Below are positions 38,001-47,177 of a stretch of DNA of 64,000 nt, piece by piece. Where the stretch lies: the NCBI RefSeq assembly GCF_022429645.1, contig NZ_CP092480.1:523501-587500 (forward strand), in the 5' to 3' direction. The notes under the pieces were generated by a model, which was not told the DNA's origin, did no database searches, and was given only the letters and a program-made list of their open reading frames with translations. This stretch comes from Lutibacter sp. A80. GTDB lineage: Bacteria; Bacteroidota; Bacteroidia; Flavobacteriales; Flavobacteriaceae. The position numbers and the translations under genes are program-made. The stretch's first letter is position 1; every line of letters starts with the position of its first letter.

Positions 38001-38668
38001 GGTGCGAATTGCTCCACCGTTGGTCCTTCAACAAAAGCTACATTATCTTTATAGGCTGAAACAATTCCGTTGTGGTTTGTTTCAGAAGTTTTACGAATTA
38101 ATTTAAATAGGGAAGAAGGCATTTCTTCACCATCAATAATAAATGTTCCGTTGAAAATTTTATGTCTACAATGTTCAGAATTTACTTGAGAAAACCCAAA
38201 CACTTCAGAATCGGTTAATTTTCTACCAATTTTTGTGCTTATGCCGTTTAGGTATTCAACTTCTTCATCACTTAAACTCAATCCTTCTTGAATGTTATAA
38301 GCTGCAATGTCATCAATAGCTAAAACAGGAGCAGGTTTTGTATTTATAGTAAAAATATCTTGATTTAATTTTTCATATTTTTGAAAAATCATTGGGTCAA
38401 AGTCTTCATCTTTATTTGAAGCGGTAAATTCTTCAATTCTTACAATACCATCAATTGCCATATTCTGCGTAATTTCAACAGCATTGGTACTCCAAGGAGT
38501 TATCATAGCGGCACGAGGTCCAATAAAAAAAGCATCTATAGATGCCTTATCAAGCTTTGGTTGGTTCCCAAAAAGCCAATTTAATTTTTGAATAGTTTCT
38601 TGCGAAAGTTCTTTTGCTGTTTGCACAGCAAAAATTTTACTGTTTTGGTTTCCAAAGAAATGAATCAT
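35021..38668 (-). CDS. purL: Phosphoribosylformylglycinamidine synthase, large single-chain form
   Basis: This 1215-residue enzyme makes formylglycinamidine ribotide from FGAR, ATP and glutamine in purine synthesis. It has an N-terminal PurS-like region, two AIR-synthase-like ATP-binding halves (SLKAETHNFPTTVEPF; VGDPTLSAKE) and a C-terminal glutamine amidotransferase. The amidotransferase shows GICNGCQLF (nucleophile Cys) and PHIERSIFQWNW. Length matches the single-chain form of proteobacteria and Bacteroidota rather than the split PurQ/PurL/PurS of Bacillus. It is single, with its own terminator. Confidence 0.97.
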   Translation of the reverse strand: MIHFFGNQNSKIFAVQTAKELSQETIQKLNWLFGNQPKLDKASIDAFFIGPRAAMITPWSTNAVEITQNMAIDGIVRIEEFTASNKDEDFDPMIFQKYEKLNQDIFTINTKPAPVLAIDDIAAYNIQEGLSLSDEEVEYLNGISTKIGRKLTDSEVFGFSQVNSEHCRHKIFNGTFIIDGEEMPSSLFKLIRKTSETNHNGIVSAYKDNVAFVEGPTVEQFAPKSADKPDFYEKKDFKSVISLKAETHNFPTTVEPFNGAATGSGGEIRDRLAGGKGSLPLAGTAVYMTSYSRLNENRPWENGMEERDWLYQTPMDILIKASNGASDFGNKFGQPLITGSLLTFEHEEQARKLGFDKVIMQAGGIGYGKAEQALKDKPNNADKIVILGGDNYRIGMGGAAVSSADTGEFASGIELNAVQRSNPEMQKRAANAIRGMVESDKNSIVSIHDHGAGGHLNCLSELVEETGGLIDLDKLPVGDPTLSAKEIIGNESQERMGLVIGKEDAEYLHRIADRERSPYYEVGDVTNNNRFTFESKTTGEKPMDLEMNDMFGSSPKTIMNDKTITYDYSNLEYSIRNISTYLEEVLKLEAVACKDWLTNKVDRCVGGKVAKQQCAGPLQLPLNNVGVMALDYNGIEGIATSIGHSPVAALIDPVAGSRTAIAESLSNIIWAPIKDGLKGISLSANWMWPCKNEGEDARLYKAVQSVSDFAIELGINVPTGKDSLSMKQKYPNDEVIAPGTVIISAAGNCTDIKKVVEPVLQKSGASVYYINLSQDEFKLGGSSFAQTLNKIGNEAPTIKDASFFKNAFNTIQALISEEAIVAGHDIGSGGLITTLLEMCFADNNLGLKIDFSVFEEKDIIKYLFSENIGIVFQAKEDLLVENKLNAQNVSFYKLGTVTNEATLDFGPCKLDIAKYRDVWFETSYLLDNKQTANNLAKDRFENYKVQPLKYTFPTNFTGKLPKVDASKPRPKAAIIREKGSNSEREMANAMYLAGFDVKDVHMTDLISGRETLEDIQFVGAVGGFSNSDVLGSAKGWAGAFLYNEKANTALQNFFKRKDTLSVGICNGCQLFMELEEINPEHEVHGKMLHNDSHKHESNFTSVTIQENNSVMLSTLAGSTLGVWISHGEGKFNLPMEEKEYNIVAKYGYEGYPANPNGSDYNTAMMSSKDGRHLVMMPHIERSIFQWNWANYPAGRKDEVSPWAEAFVNARKWLTK

Positions 38669-38996
38669 ATGTAAGATTTATTTGTAAATAGTTAGAAAAA
38701 TGCAAATTTAACCAAAATATTAGAAATTTCTTTGTTAGTTTTTACAGAATTTAAACAGTTATTAAATGAGTTTTAAACAATTTTGAATAATTAGATTAAG
38801 AACAAATATAATACTTGTTAATTTTTATTTGCTACAACTTGTAAGTATTCTATAATCAGTTAGTTAAGTTTTTGTGATGTGTATTTTTATACTTTGGTAT
38901 TTTAAAATATTAAATTATTAATGAATGTATTGTTTTTAAAAAATAATAAAAACAATAGAAGTATGTATATTTATAAAATATTTAATAGGTGGTTTT
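38669..38996. other. Intergenic region between purL and the sugar transferase
   Basis: This 328-bp very AT-rich divergent region must hold both promoters. I saw no clear TAnnTTTG element, riboswitch or gene. No PurR- or guanidine/purine-type riboswitch core was recognised. Confidence 0.4.
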
Positions 38997-40385
38997 ATGC
39001 TCCGAAAAAACATTAATTTTTCAATTTCAGAAAGAAAACTTTTATTAAAGTTTTTCGATATTCTTTTTGTTTTTGCTGGTTTGATAGTAATGTTTTATTT
39101 TTTTGATTTTCATTATTTTAAACCCGAAGAAGCTAATTTTTATGGGTATTTATTTGTACTAATTTGTTACGTATTATTGTTTGGTCAATTATTTGAAATG
39201 TATAATCTACAAGTTGCAAACGATAAATATCAAATTTTTAAAAATACATTACTTACAGGTTTTTTTACAAGCCTTTTTTACGTGTTCACGCCTATAATAA
39301 CACCAGTATTACCTGTAAATAGGCTACAGATTTTATATTTATTTTTAGCAATTACTGTTTCTATTTATTGTTGGCGCTTTATTTATACTCAATTTGTGTT
39401 TTCTCCTTTGTTTTTTAATAAAATACTTATTATCAGTTCAGATAAAAATTTTGTAGCTGATTTAATAAAAACAATAAAACTTAAAGCTCCTTATAATTAT
39501 ATTGTGGGTTATAGCTGTCCAACAGCACTTATAGGTTGTACGGAAAAGTATTTAAATAATAGAGATTTGGATCTTAAACAGTTAGTTGAAAAAAATCAAA
39601 TTAATGAAATTGTTGTTGATGGTTTTCAGAAAAATGATTTAACTAATAAATTTACACAAGAGCTTATTTTTCTTTTTAAACAAGGTGTTACTATTTCAAA
39701 TTCAGAGAATTTTATGGAATCAATTTATAAACGAATTCCAGAATCTCAATTAAACGAGAATTTTTATAACCACCTTAATTTTAATAAAAATCATCAAAAT
39801 AAAATTTATCTTACTTTTCATAGGTTATTTGATGTTGTTTTATCAATAATTGGAATATGTTTTTTACTTATAAGTATTCCATTTATATATGTTGGAAATG
39901 TTTTTTTTAATAAAGGTTCGTTGTTTTATCTACAAGAGCGAGTAGGTAAAGGAGGTTTTTTATTTAAGATTATTAAATTTAGAACGATGGTTCCAGGTGC
40001 TGAAAAAAATGGTGCAGAATGGGCACAAAAAAATGATGCTAGAATCACTAAATTCGGTAAGTTTTTAAGAAATACAAGGTTAGATGAGGTGCCTCAATTT
40101 ATAAATATTTTAAAAGGTGAAATGAGTGTTATTGGACCTCGTCCAGAGCGCCCAGAGTTTGTTGAAGCACTAAGTAAAGAACATCCTTTTTATACTATTA
40201 GAAATGTAATTAAGCCAGGTTTAACAGGCTGGGCTCAAGTAGAATATCCTTATGCAAGCTCTAAAGAAGAGCAATATATGAAATTGCGTTATGATTTATA
40301 TTATATGAAAGAACGCAATTTATTACTTGATTTTAAAATTATTATAAAAACAATAAGTACTATTTTGTTTTATAGAGGTAACTAA
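38997..40385 (+). CDS. Undecaprenyl-phosphate sugar phosphotransferase (WbaP/exopolysaccharide type)
   Basis: This 462-residue inner-membrane enzyme starts polysaccharide repeat-unit synthesis by moving a sugar-1-phosphate onto undecaprenyl phosphate. Four hydrophobic segments fill about 15-130, a soluble region follows, and another membrane segment is near 275. The conserved catalytic domain has KIIKFRTMVPGAE, TRLDEVPQFINILKGEMSVIGPRPERPEF and KPGLTGWAQV. It stands alone, with no glycosyltransferase cluster in view, and is closed by a strong terminator. The sugar is unknown. Confidence 0.93.
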   Translation: MLRKNINFSISERKLLLKFFDILFVFAGLIVMFYFFDFHYFKPEEANFYGYLFVLICYVLLFGQLFEMYNLQVANDKYQIFKNTLLTGFFTSLFYVFTPIITPVLPVNRLQILYLFLAITVSIYCWRFIYTQFVFSPLFFNKILIISSDKNFVADLIKTIKLKAPYNYIVGYSCPTALIGCTEKYLNNRDLDLKQLVEKNQINEIVVDGFQKNDLTNKFTQELIFLFKQGVTISNSENFMESIYKRIPESQLNENFYNHLNFNKNHQNKIYLTFHRLFDVVLSIIGICFLLISIPFIYVGNVFFNKGSLFYLQERVGKGGFLFKIIKFRTMVPGAEKNGAEWAQKNDARITKFGKFLRNTRLDEVPQFINILKGEMSVIGPRPERPEFVEALSKEHPFYTIRNVIKPGLTGWAQVEYPYASSKEEQYMKLRYDLYYMKERNLLLDFKIIIKTISTILFYRGN

Positions 40386-40399
40386 ATAATTTTTATAAA

Positions 40400-40430
40400 A
40401 AAACATCGAAATTTTAAATTTCGATGTTTT
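40400..40430. terminator. Bidirectional terminator after the sugar transferase
   Basis: AAACATCGAAATTT (40401-40414) and its complement (40416-40429) form a long stem flanked by A and T runs, between two convergent genes, so it can serve both. Confidence 0.85.
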
Positions 40431-40470
40431 AATTTAATCTATAGCTAATTTTAGTTTGTAAAACTAATTA

Positions 40471-41604
40471 TTAACTTCTTCGTTTAGTTTTACTATTTGA
40501 TTTAGATGCTGTACTTTTAGAAGAGCTTCTAGTTGTAGATGTAGAAACACTTCTTTTTTGAGTAGTTCTACTTGGTGTATAAGTTTTAGAACTTTTTGTT
40601 CTATTTTGACTTATAGAACTACTTCTATTAGCAGAATTACTAGTATTTCTATTTTGAATTGTTCTTGTAGGTGTACTAGTTTTTACTGTTTTTGTACGCG
40701 TTATAGTTGTACTGGTATTTCTTTTTTGAGCAGTACTATTTCTATTTCCAATTATATTAGTATTTCTATTGTTTCCTATTATGTTAGTATTACTGCGTGA
40801 ACGGTTAATTACCGACGTGTTTCTATTATTACCTATAACATTTCTTTTTACTTGAGTATGTGATTTTGAATTGTTTGTATTTCTATATGCAACATTGCTA
40901 GTTCGTCTTTTAGGTACATTAGTTGCTATACGTTGTCTGTTATTACTTTTAGCATATGTTTTATGTCTACTGTAATATTTATTGTTTTTATAATATTTGT
41001 TTCTAGAATGATCGCTATAATATCTGTAACGATTAGGTTTATAATTATATCTATAAGGTTTATAGCTTACAATTCTAAAATCAAATAATGGTCTTGTAAA
41101 AAAATTGTGGTATGGGTGAAATACATATCTACGGTTGTAGCTATTTATATAACCAGAATAATGAGAAAACAACCCGTAATTATTATAGTAAACTCTAAGT
41201 CCACCTAATCTAACCACTCTGTTATTAGTATAATTAATATCTATATTACCAACTTTTGCTACACGTCCATAATAATCGTAATAAATAGGTATATTTTCTA
41301 TTTGAATGATTGCTCCATAGTCATCATATTGAACATAGGCATCGTAATTATAACCAGAGTTATAGCTTATATTTACTCCATTACTACTGTAGCTAGCACT
41401 AAAATCACTTCGTGGATTTATATAAAAATCGAATTCACCATTTTGAAAAATAGAAAAAGTAACACCGTCTTCAACAAAAGTAAATGAATTTTCATAATTA
41501 TTATTGGAATAATGGTTTGTTGAAGTTGTATTAGTTGTGTTTGAAGCAAAAGTTCCTAAACTAACTAATAAAAAGGTTGCGAATAAAAGTATTTTATTTT
41601 TCAT
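40471..41604 (-). CDS. Secreted Tyr/Asn-rich protein with Ser/Thr/Arg/Asn repeat tail
   Basis: This 377-residue protein has a signal peptide (about 1-21, ending TFAS). Residues ~35-160 are Tyr- and Asn-rich and resemble repeated beta strands (YYDYYGRVAKVGNIDINY; GLRVYYNNYGLF). A highly basic, Tyr/Arg/Lys/Asn-rich stretch follows (~185-225). The last 140 residues are low complexity: NRNTS, SRSNTN, IGNNRNT twice, then Ser/Thr/Lys runs to RRS. I do not recognise a domain of known function; similar proteins occur in other flavobacteria. A cell-surface or matrix role is a guess. Codon slippage in the repeat tail could vary its length. Confidence 0.8.
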   Translation of the reverse strand: MKNKILLFATFLLVSLGTFASNTTNTTSTNHYSNNNYENSFTFVEDGVTFSIFQNGEFDFYINPRSDFSASYSSNGVNISYNSGYNYDAYVQYDDYGAIIQIENIPIYYDYYGRVAKVGNIDINYTNNRVVRLGGLRVYYNNYGLFSHYSGYINSYNRRYVFHPYHNFFTRPLFDFRIVSYKPYRYNYKPNRYRYYSDHSRNKYYKNNKYYSRHKTYAKSNNRQRIATNVPKRRTSNVAYRNTNNSKSHTQVKRNVIGNNRNTSVINRSRSNTNIIGNNRNTNIIGNRNSTAQKRNTSTTITRTKTVKTSTPTRTIQNRNTSNSANRSSSISQNRTKSSKTYTPSRTTQKRSVSTSTTRSSSKSTASKSNSKTKRRS

Positions 41605-41687
41605 AATGTTTGATTTTAAGGTTACTATTAAAATAGTTGGTTAGTTAGCAACTACGTTTATTACAAAACAAACAACGTGCCAAAAAA

Positions 41688-41713
41688 AAAGTCCGATAAA
41701 AATATCGGACTTT
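41688..41713 (-). terminator. Terminator after the cytochrome c peroxidase gene
   Basis: AAAGTCCGATA (41688-41698) pairs perfectly with TATCGGACTTT (41703-41713) around four A. The minus-strand transcript continues into a U run. It lies just past the stop at 41735. Confidence 0.85.
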
Positions 41714-41734
41714 AAAAGGTATAAAATTTGGGTT

Positions 41735-42757
41735 TTAAATATCGTCTGGTAATTCTCCTGTTAACGAATTTAAAAATGCATAAATAGCTTCTAATTCGTC
41801 AGTAGTAAATTCTTTATTTAATTGTACTTTAGCCATTATTTGTACGGCTTCTTTTAAATCGTAAACACTTCCATCATGAAAATAAGGGTATGTTTTAGCA
41901 ATATTTCTTAATGAAGGAGATTTAAAAATGTACTTATCTGAATCTTTTTCTGTTACTTCAAATTTACCTTCATCAATAGTTTTACTTTTAGTATGTTTCC
42001 AGTAATCATCAAATATTCCAAATTTTTGATGCATATTACCACCTAAAGCAGTTCCAGAGTGGCAGGCAACACATCCTTTATCAATAAATAAATTTAAACC
42101 TTTAATCTCTATATCAGTAAGTGCAGTAACATCACCCTCTAAAAAATCATCAAATTTTGAAGGTGTTATTAATTTACGCTCAAAAGCACCAATGGCATCT
42201 TGAATATTTTTATAAGAAATTGGGCTTTTATCTTCAGGAAAAGCTTTTTCAAATAATAGATTATATTCGTCTTCTTTAGAGAGTCTTTTTACTACTTCTT
42301 CTTCGCTAGGCATTGCCATTTCTACAGGGTTTAATATTGGTCCTCCAGCTTGTTCTTCAACATCTTCGGCTCTACCATCCCAAAATTGATTTATATGTAA
42401 GGCAGCATTTAAAACTGTAGGTGAGTTTCTTGTTCCTAAACCACCATCATTTCCAGGAGATGTGCTTAAATTATCTACTCCATATGTTTCTAAATTATGA
42501 CAAGTATTACAACTTTGAGTATTGTCTTTTGATAATTTATTATCAAAATATAATTTTTTCCCTAAGGCAACTTTTTCTTCTGTAATAGGGTTGTTTGGAT
42601 TTTCAGCAACTTTAGGTAATACTCCAAAAAGTGACGCAGATTTTTTTTGAAGTGCCACATATTCTGGATTTATTTTTTCTTGCTCTTTGTCTTTTTGTTT
42701 TTCTTTACAACTAATAAAAAGTGTAATTAATAAGCTCGCTACCAAGTATTTTTTCAT
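41735..42757 (-). CDS. Di-haem cytochrome c peroxidase (CcpA/MauG family) lipoprotein
   Basis: This 340-residue periplasmic enzyme reduces hydrogen peroxide with electrons from cytochrome c. It has a lipobox (ITLFISC17) and two haem-binding CxxCH motifs, CNTCH at 83-87 and CVACH at 229-233. FWDGRAEDVEEQAGGP and FKSPSLRNIAKTYPYFHDG are family signatures. Length is typical. It stands alone, divergent from priA. Confidence 0.93.
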   Translation of the reverse strand: MKKYLVASLLITLFISCKEKQKDKEQEKINPEYVALQKKSASLFGVLPKVAENPNNPITEEKVALGKKLYFDNKLSKDNTQSCNTCHNLETYGVDNLSTSPGNDGGLGTRNSPTVLNAALHINQFWDGRAEDVEEQAGGPILNPVEMAMPSEEEVVKRLSKEDEYNLLFEKAFPEDKSPISYKNIQDAIGAFERKLITPSKFDDFLEGDVTALTDIEIKGLNLFIDKGCVACHSGTALGGNMHQKFGIFDDYWKHTKSKTIDEGKFEVTEKDSDKYIFKSPSLRNIAKTYPYFHDGSVYDLKEAVQIMAKVQLNKEFTTDELEAIYAFLNSLTGELPDDI

Positions 42758-42875
42758 ATGAAATTATTTTAAAAATGATTTGTATCAAATTTAATAATTT
42801 TGTCTTTAAAAAAAGCAACTTATATAACAGATTTTAATTTTTTTATATAATATTTGTCATTAAAATTATTTTAAA

Positions 42876-45320
42876 TTGAACTATTATAGCAACGTAATAT
42901 TACCCATTCCACTTTCAAAGTTATTTACGTATAAAATAACAGAGGCAGAAGCTAATTTTTTAAAGCCAGGAATGCGTGTTGCTGTTGAGTTTGGAAAATC
43001 TAAAATATATACTGCGCTAGTTTATAATATTCATAATACACCACCAGTTGGTTATGAAGCAAAAGAAATTTACCAAATTTTAGATGAATTTCCAATAGTC
43101 AATCAAATACAATTAAAACATTGGGATTGGTTAGCTAATTACTATATGTGTGCTTTAGGTGAAGTATTTAGAGCAGCATTACCAAGTGCATTTTTATTAG
43201 AAAGTGAAACAGAGATTCAGTTAGTTGCTGGTTTTACAAATGAAGGGATATTATCTGACGAAGAATTTTTAATTTTTGAAGCTTTACAGCATCAATCGCA
43301 ACTTTCAATTTTTAAAATTATTGAAATATTAGGGAAAAAGAATGTATTTCCAGTAATAAAACGATTGATAGAAAAAAATGTAATTGTAGTTAAAGAGCAA
43401 ATTTATGAGCAATATAAGCCAAAGCTTATAAAATATATTCGTTTAAAAGAACCTTGGAATTCAAAAAATAAATTATCTGAATTATTGGAGAATTTAAGTA
43501 GGGCAAAAAAACAACGAGAGTTAATTTTAACCTATTTTCAATTAGAAAGTTTAAAAAAACCAATTAAAGCTACGGATCTTCAAGAAAAAGCTTCAACATC
43601 AAATTCTGTACTAAAATCGTTAATAGATAAAGAAATTTTCGAATATTATTTTATTCAAAAAGACCGTATAAATTTTAATGGAACAACTTCAGATATAAAA
43701 GAACTAACTATTTACCAACAAGAAGCTTTTGAAAGTGTAAAAACATCTTTTAAAACAAAGCAAGTAACTCTATTAAAAGGAATTACTAGTAGTGGTAAAA
43801 CAGAAATCTATGTTAAGTTAATTAAAAACTTGCTTGAAGAAGGCAAACAAGTACTTTATTTGTTACCCGAAATAGCTTTAACCACGCAATTAATAGAAAG
43901 GTTACAACATTATTTTGGAGATTATTTATCTGTATTTCATTCAAAATATTCTATGAATGAACGTGTTGAAGTATGGAATAATGTACTGGAAAATAAACAA
44001 AAAGCACAACTTGTTTTAGGGGCACGTTCTTCATTGTTTTTACCATTTTCAAATTTAAGTTTTGTTATTGTTGATGAAGAACATGAACCTTCTTTTAAAC
44101 AATACGATCCTGCTCCACGTTACCATGCAAGAGACGCAGCTATAGTTTTAGCAAATTTACATAAAGCTAAAGTTTTATTGGGTTCTGCAACGCCAAGTAT
44201 CGAAACTTTTTACAACGCACAACAAGGTAAATACGGTTATGTGGAATTAAATAGGCGTTTTGGAAATGTATTATTACCAGAAATAGAATTAGTTGATGTT
44301 AAAGAAAAACATCGAAAAAAAAGAATGAAAGGTCATTTTTCTGATAGACTTTTAGAAATGATTCAAGATGCTTTGGATGAAAAAGAACAAGTAATTTTAT
44401 TTCAAAATAGAAGAGGTTTTGCTCCTGTTGTAGAATGTGAAACTTGTGGTGTTTCACCTCAATGTCCGCAGTGCGATGTAAGTTTAACTTTTCATAGTTT
44501 TAGAAAAGAATTACGTTGCCATTATTGTGGTTATAGGCAAGCTATGCCTCATAATTGTGGTGCTTGTGGAAGTGAAAAATTAAATACAAAAGGTTTTGGT
44601 ACTGAGCAGATTGAACAGGAATTAGAACAATTATTTCCAGATGCTTCTATTGGTAGAATGGATTTAGATACCACGCGTGGTAAATATGGCTATCAAAAAA
44701 TAATAGGTAAATTTGAAGCACAAGAAATAGATATATTAGTTGGTACACAAATGCTTTCAAAAGGACTAGATTTTGCAAATGTTTCTTTAGTTGGAATTAT
44801 GAATGCAGATACAATGCTTAATTTTCCTGATTTTAGAGCACATGAACGTAGTTATCAATTAATGGTTCAAGTTGCAGGAAGAGCTGGAAGATCAAAAAAA
44901 AGAGGAAAAGTGACTATACAAACGTTTAACCCATACCATCAAATTTTACAGCAAGTATCGACCAATTCATATAAAGAAATGTTTAAAGAACAATTAGATG
45001 AACGTTGGCAATATCATTACCCACCATTTTATAGGATTATTAAAATTACATTACGTCATAAAGATTATGTAAGGGTAGAAGAAGGTGCTAATTGGCTAGG
45101 TAAATCTTTAACAAACATTTTTAAAGAACAAATTTTAGGACCAACAACACCGGCAATATCTAAAATTCGTAATTATTACATTCGTCATATTATTATAAAA
45201 ATTCCACCAAAACAATCTATTGGAGTTACTAAAAATAATATTTTACGAGTCAAAAATTCGTTCCAAGCAGTTAAACAATTTCGTTCTATTAAATTAAATA
45301 TAGATGTAGATAATTATTAA
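42876..45320 (+). CDS. priA: Primosomal protein N' (replication restart helicase)
   Basis: This 814-residue 3'-5' DNA helicase reloads the replisome at stalled forks. An N-terminal DNA-binding domain (1-110) starts NVILPIPLSKLFTY. Walker A is GITSSGKT at 302-309 and the DEEH box is 400-403. A zinc region with eight Cys (CETCG, CPQC, CHYCG, CGACG) lies near 535-575. The initiation codon appears to be TTG at 42876; no ATG lies near the conserved N-terminus. Confidence 0.96.
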   Translation: MNYYSNVILPIPLSKLFTYKITEAEANFLKPGMRVAVEFGKSKIYTALVYNIHNTPPVGYEAKEIYQILDEFPIVNQIQLKHWDWLANYYMCALGEVFRAALPSAFLLESETEIQLVAGFTNEGILSDEEFLIFEALQHQSQLSIFKIIEILGKKNVFPVIKRLIEKNVIVVKEQIYEQYKPKLIKYIRLKEPWNSKNKLSELLENLSRAKKQRELILTYFQLESLKKPIKATDLQEKASTSNSVLKSLIDKEIFEYYFIQKDRINFNGTTSDIKELTIYQQEAFESVKTSFKTKQVTLLKGITSSGKTEIYVKLIKNLLEEGKQVLYLLPEIALTTQLIERLQHYFGDYLSVFHSKYSMNERVEVWNNVLENKQKAQLVLGARSSLFLPFSNLSFVIVDEEHEPSFKQYDPAPRYHARDAAIVLANLHKAKVLLGSATPSIETFYNAQQGKYGYVELNRRFGNVLLPEIELVDVKEKHRKKRMKGHFSDRLLEMIQDALDEKEQVILFQNRRGFAPVVECETCGVSPQCPQCDVSLTFHSFRKELRCHYCGYRQAMPHNCGACGSEKLNTKGFGTEQIEQELEQLFPDASIGRMDLDTTRGKYGYQKIIGKFEAQEIDILVGTQMLSKGLDFANVSLVGIMNADTMLNFPDFRAHERSYQLMVQVAGRAGRSKKRGKVTIQTFNPYHQILQQVSTNSYKEMFKEQLDERWQYHYPPFYRIIKITLRHKDYVRVEEGANWLGKSLTNIFKEQILGPTTPAISKIRNYYIRHIIIKIPPKQSIGVTKNNILRVKNSFQAVKQFRSIKLNIDVDNY

Positions 45321-45475
45321 AGCAATCTATAATGAGTTTTAGATTAAAAGGTTTAGTGCTTGTTTTTCAACATGTTAAATGTTTTAAATGTAAATGTTAA
45401 CTATTAAAAAAACAGCATAAAATACAAGTAATTTAATATTTAATATCAAATACTTCTTTTTTATTAATTAACTAC

Positions 45476-45505
45476 TTGTCATTTCCATAAATAACTGTAT
45501 ATTTG
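45476..45505 (+). promoter_or_regulatory. Promoter of the rpsF-rpsR-rplI operon
   Basis: TTG at 45476-45478 and TATATTTG at 45498-45505 are separated by exactly 19 bp, the Bacteroidota primary sigma spacing. Transcription should begin near 45511, leaving a leader of about 27 bases. This is the best-matching promoter in the window. Confidence 0.8.
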
Positions 45506-45537
45506 CACCCTTAAAAGTAAAACTTAAAATTTTAATT

Positions 45538-45879
45538 ATGAATCATTACGAAACTGTTTTCATTTTGAATCCCGTTTTATCTGATATCCAGATAAAGGAA
45601 ACAGTAAAGAAGTTCGAGGACTATCTTGTTTCTAAAGGTGCCGAAATGATCTCAAAAGAAGACTGGGGGCTAAAAAAATTAGCATATCCAATCCAAAACA
45701 AAAAAAGTGGATTTTATCACTTATTTGAATTTAAGGTAAACGGACAAGAGATTAGTGCTTTTGAACTTGAATTTAGAAGAGACGATAGCGTTATGCGTTA
45801 TTTAACTGTAAAGTTAGATAAACATGCTGCTGCTTGGGCTGAGAAAAGAAGAGAAAGAGTTAAAGCAACTAAAAAATAA
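45538..45879 (+). CDS. rpsF: 30S ribosomal protein S6
   Basis: This 113-residue protein binds 16S rRNA with S18 in the small-subunit platform. The family start [16 protein letters not shown] and the segment [24 protein letters not shown] are clear. It is the first gene of rpsF-rpsR-rplI, the usual order in Bacteroidota, with a 5-bp gap to rpsR. A strong promoter lies 33-62 bp upstream. Confidence 0.98.
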   Translation: MNHYETVFILNPVLSDIQIKETVKKFEDYLVSKGAEMISKEDWGLKKLAYPIQNKKSGFYHLFEFKVNGQEISAFELEFRRDDSVMRYLTVKLDKHAAAWAEKRRERVKATKK

Positions 45880-45884
45880 GAGTT

Positions 45885-46178
45885 ATGTCTATAGAACAAC
45901 AAGCAAAAGGAGGAAAACAAGGTGATGTTCGTTACCTAACTCCATTAGATATTGACACTAAACAAGTAAAAAAATACTGTCGTTTTAAAAAGAACGGTAT
46001 CAAATATATTGATTATAAAGATGCTGATTTCTTATTATACTTAGTAAATGAACAAGGTAAAATTTTACCACGTCGTTTAACAGGTACATCATTAAAATAC
46101 CAACGTAAAGTTTCTGTTGCTATTAAAAGAGCACGTCACTTAGCTTTAATGCCATATGTTGGCGATATGTTAAAATAA
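45885..46178 (+). CDS. rpsR: 30S ribosomal protein S18
   Basis: This 97-residue protein partners S6 on the small subunit. Conserved segments are [49 protein letters not shown]. It is at the normal place between rpsF and rplI, 14 bp before the latter. Confidence 0.98.
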   Translation: MSIEQQAKGGKQGDVRYLTPLDIDTKQVKKYCRFKKNGIKYIDYKDADFLLYLVNEQGKILPRRLTGTSLKYQRKVSVAIKRARHLALMPYVGDMLK

Positions 46179-46192
46179 AACTGAAAGGAATC

Positions 46193-46645
46193 ATGGATAT
46201 TATATTAAAACAAGACGTTGAAAACTTAGGTTTTATAGATGATATTGTTACTGTAAAAAATGGTTATGGTCGTAACTATTTAATTCCTCACGGATTTGCA
46301 GTATTAGCAACTACATCAGCGAAAAAAGTATTAGCAGAAACTTTAAAGCAACGTGCTTACAAAGAAGAAAAACTAATAAAAGATGCAACTAAAATTGCAG
46401 ATGCAATTAAAGAACTAGAAATTAAAATCACTGCTAAAACTGGTGATGGTACTAAATTATTTGGTTCTGTAAACAATGGAAATGTATCAGAAGCATTAGC
46501 TGCAGCTGGTCACGAAATTGATAAAAAATTCATCAAAGTTGAAGGTGGAAACATTAAAAGACTTGGTAAATACAATGCAACTATAAGATTACACAGAGCA
46601 GTAATTATTGAATTACCTATTGATGTAATTGCAGAAGATAAATAA
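46193..46645 (+). CDS. rplI: 50S ribosomal protein L9
   Basis: This 150-residue protein binds 23S rRNA at the base of the L1 stalk. The N-terminal domain signature is DIILKQDVENLGFIDDIVTVKNGYGRNYLIP and the C-terminal domain includes KLFGSVN. It closes the ribosomal operon, with a GC-rich terminator 23 bp downstream. Confidence 0.98.
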   Translation: MDIILKQDVENLGFIDDIVTVKNGYGRNYLIPHGFAVLATTSAKKVLAETLKQRAYKEEKLIKDATKIADAIKELEIKITAKTGDGTKLFGSVNNGNVSEALAAAGHEIDKKFIKVEGGNIKRLGKYNATIRLHRAVIIELPIDVIAEDK

Positions 46646-46667
46646 AATTTAAAAATTTTATATATTT

Positions 46668-46695
46668 AAACCGCCCAAATTGGGCGGTTTTTTTT
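46668..46695 (+). terminator. Rho-independent terminator of the rpsF operon
   Basis: AAACCGCCC (46668-46676) pairs with GGGCGGTTT (46682-46690) around a five-base loop, followed by a run of eight T. It is the most GC-rich hairpin in the window. Confidence 0.93.
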
Positions 46696-46706
46696 ATTCT
46701 AAAAAT

Positions 46707-47177
46707 ATGAAATACAGACAACTAACAAAAGAACAATTATTAGAATTGCATGAAGAATTTGCTAAATTTCTTGCAACTCAGCAAATTGATGTTAAAGAGT
46801 GGGAAACTATTAAAGCTAATAAACCTGAAGTGGCAGATGAGGAATTAAATATTTTTAGCGACCTTGTTTGGGAAGATGTACTTTCAAAAACTAAATATTT
46901 AGAACATATATCTAAAAACGATATCAATCTTTTTAAATGTTCTTCAAAAGAAATAATTAGAATTTATATTAAATTAAATGACACCTCTAAAAGTTTTTTA
47001 GATAAAAATGATTTTGATTGGTTTTTAAAAAATCCTGTAAATGATAGTGTCGATTATTTTAAAGCTTCAAAAAAATATACCGAAGAACGTAACTTAGAAT
47101 TATTTAAATTAATTGAAATGGGAAGTGTAATTTCAAAAGGAGATTTATTTAAGGCTATAAGTCAATTAATTCAGTAA
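46707..47177 (+). CDS. DUF6495-like conserved protein
   Basis: This is a 156-residue acidic, soluble protein of Flavobacteriia, recognised by MKYRQLTKEQLLELHEEFAKFLATQQID. Function is unknown. The start at 46707 is chosen because an upstream in-frame ATG at 46680 lies inside the ribosomal terminator hairpin. It overlaps the convergent sirtuin gene by 23 bp at the 3' ends. Confidence 0.75.
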   Translation: MKYRQLTKEQLLELHEEFAKFLATQQIDVKEWETIKANKPEVADEELNIFSDLVWEDVLSKTKYLEHISKNDINLFKCSSKEIIRIYIKLNDTSKSFLDKNDFDWFLKNPVNDSVDYFKASKKYTEERNLELFKLIEMGSVISKGDLFKAISQLIQ

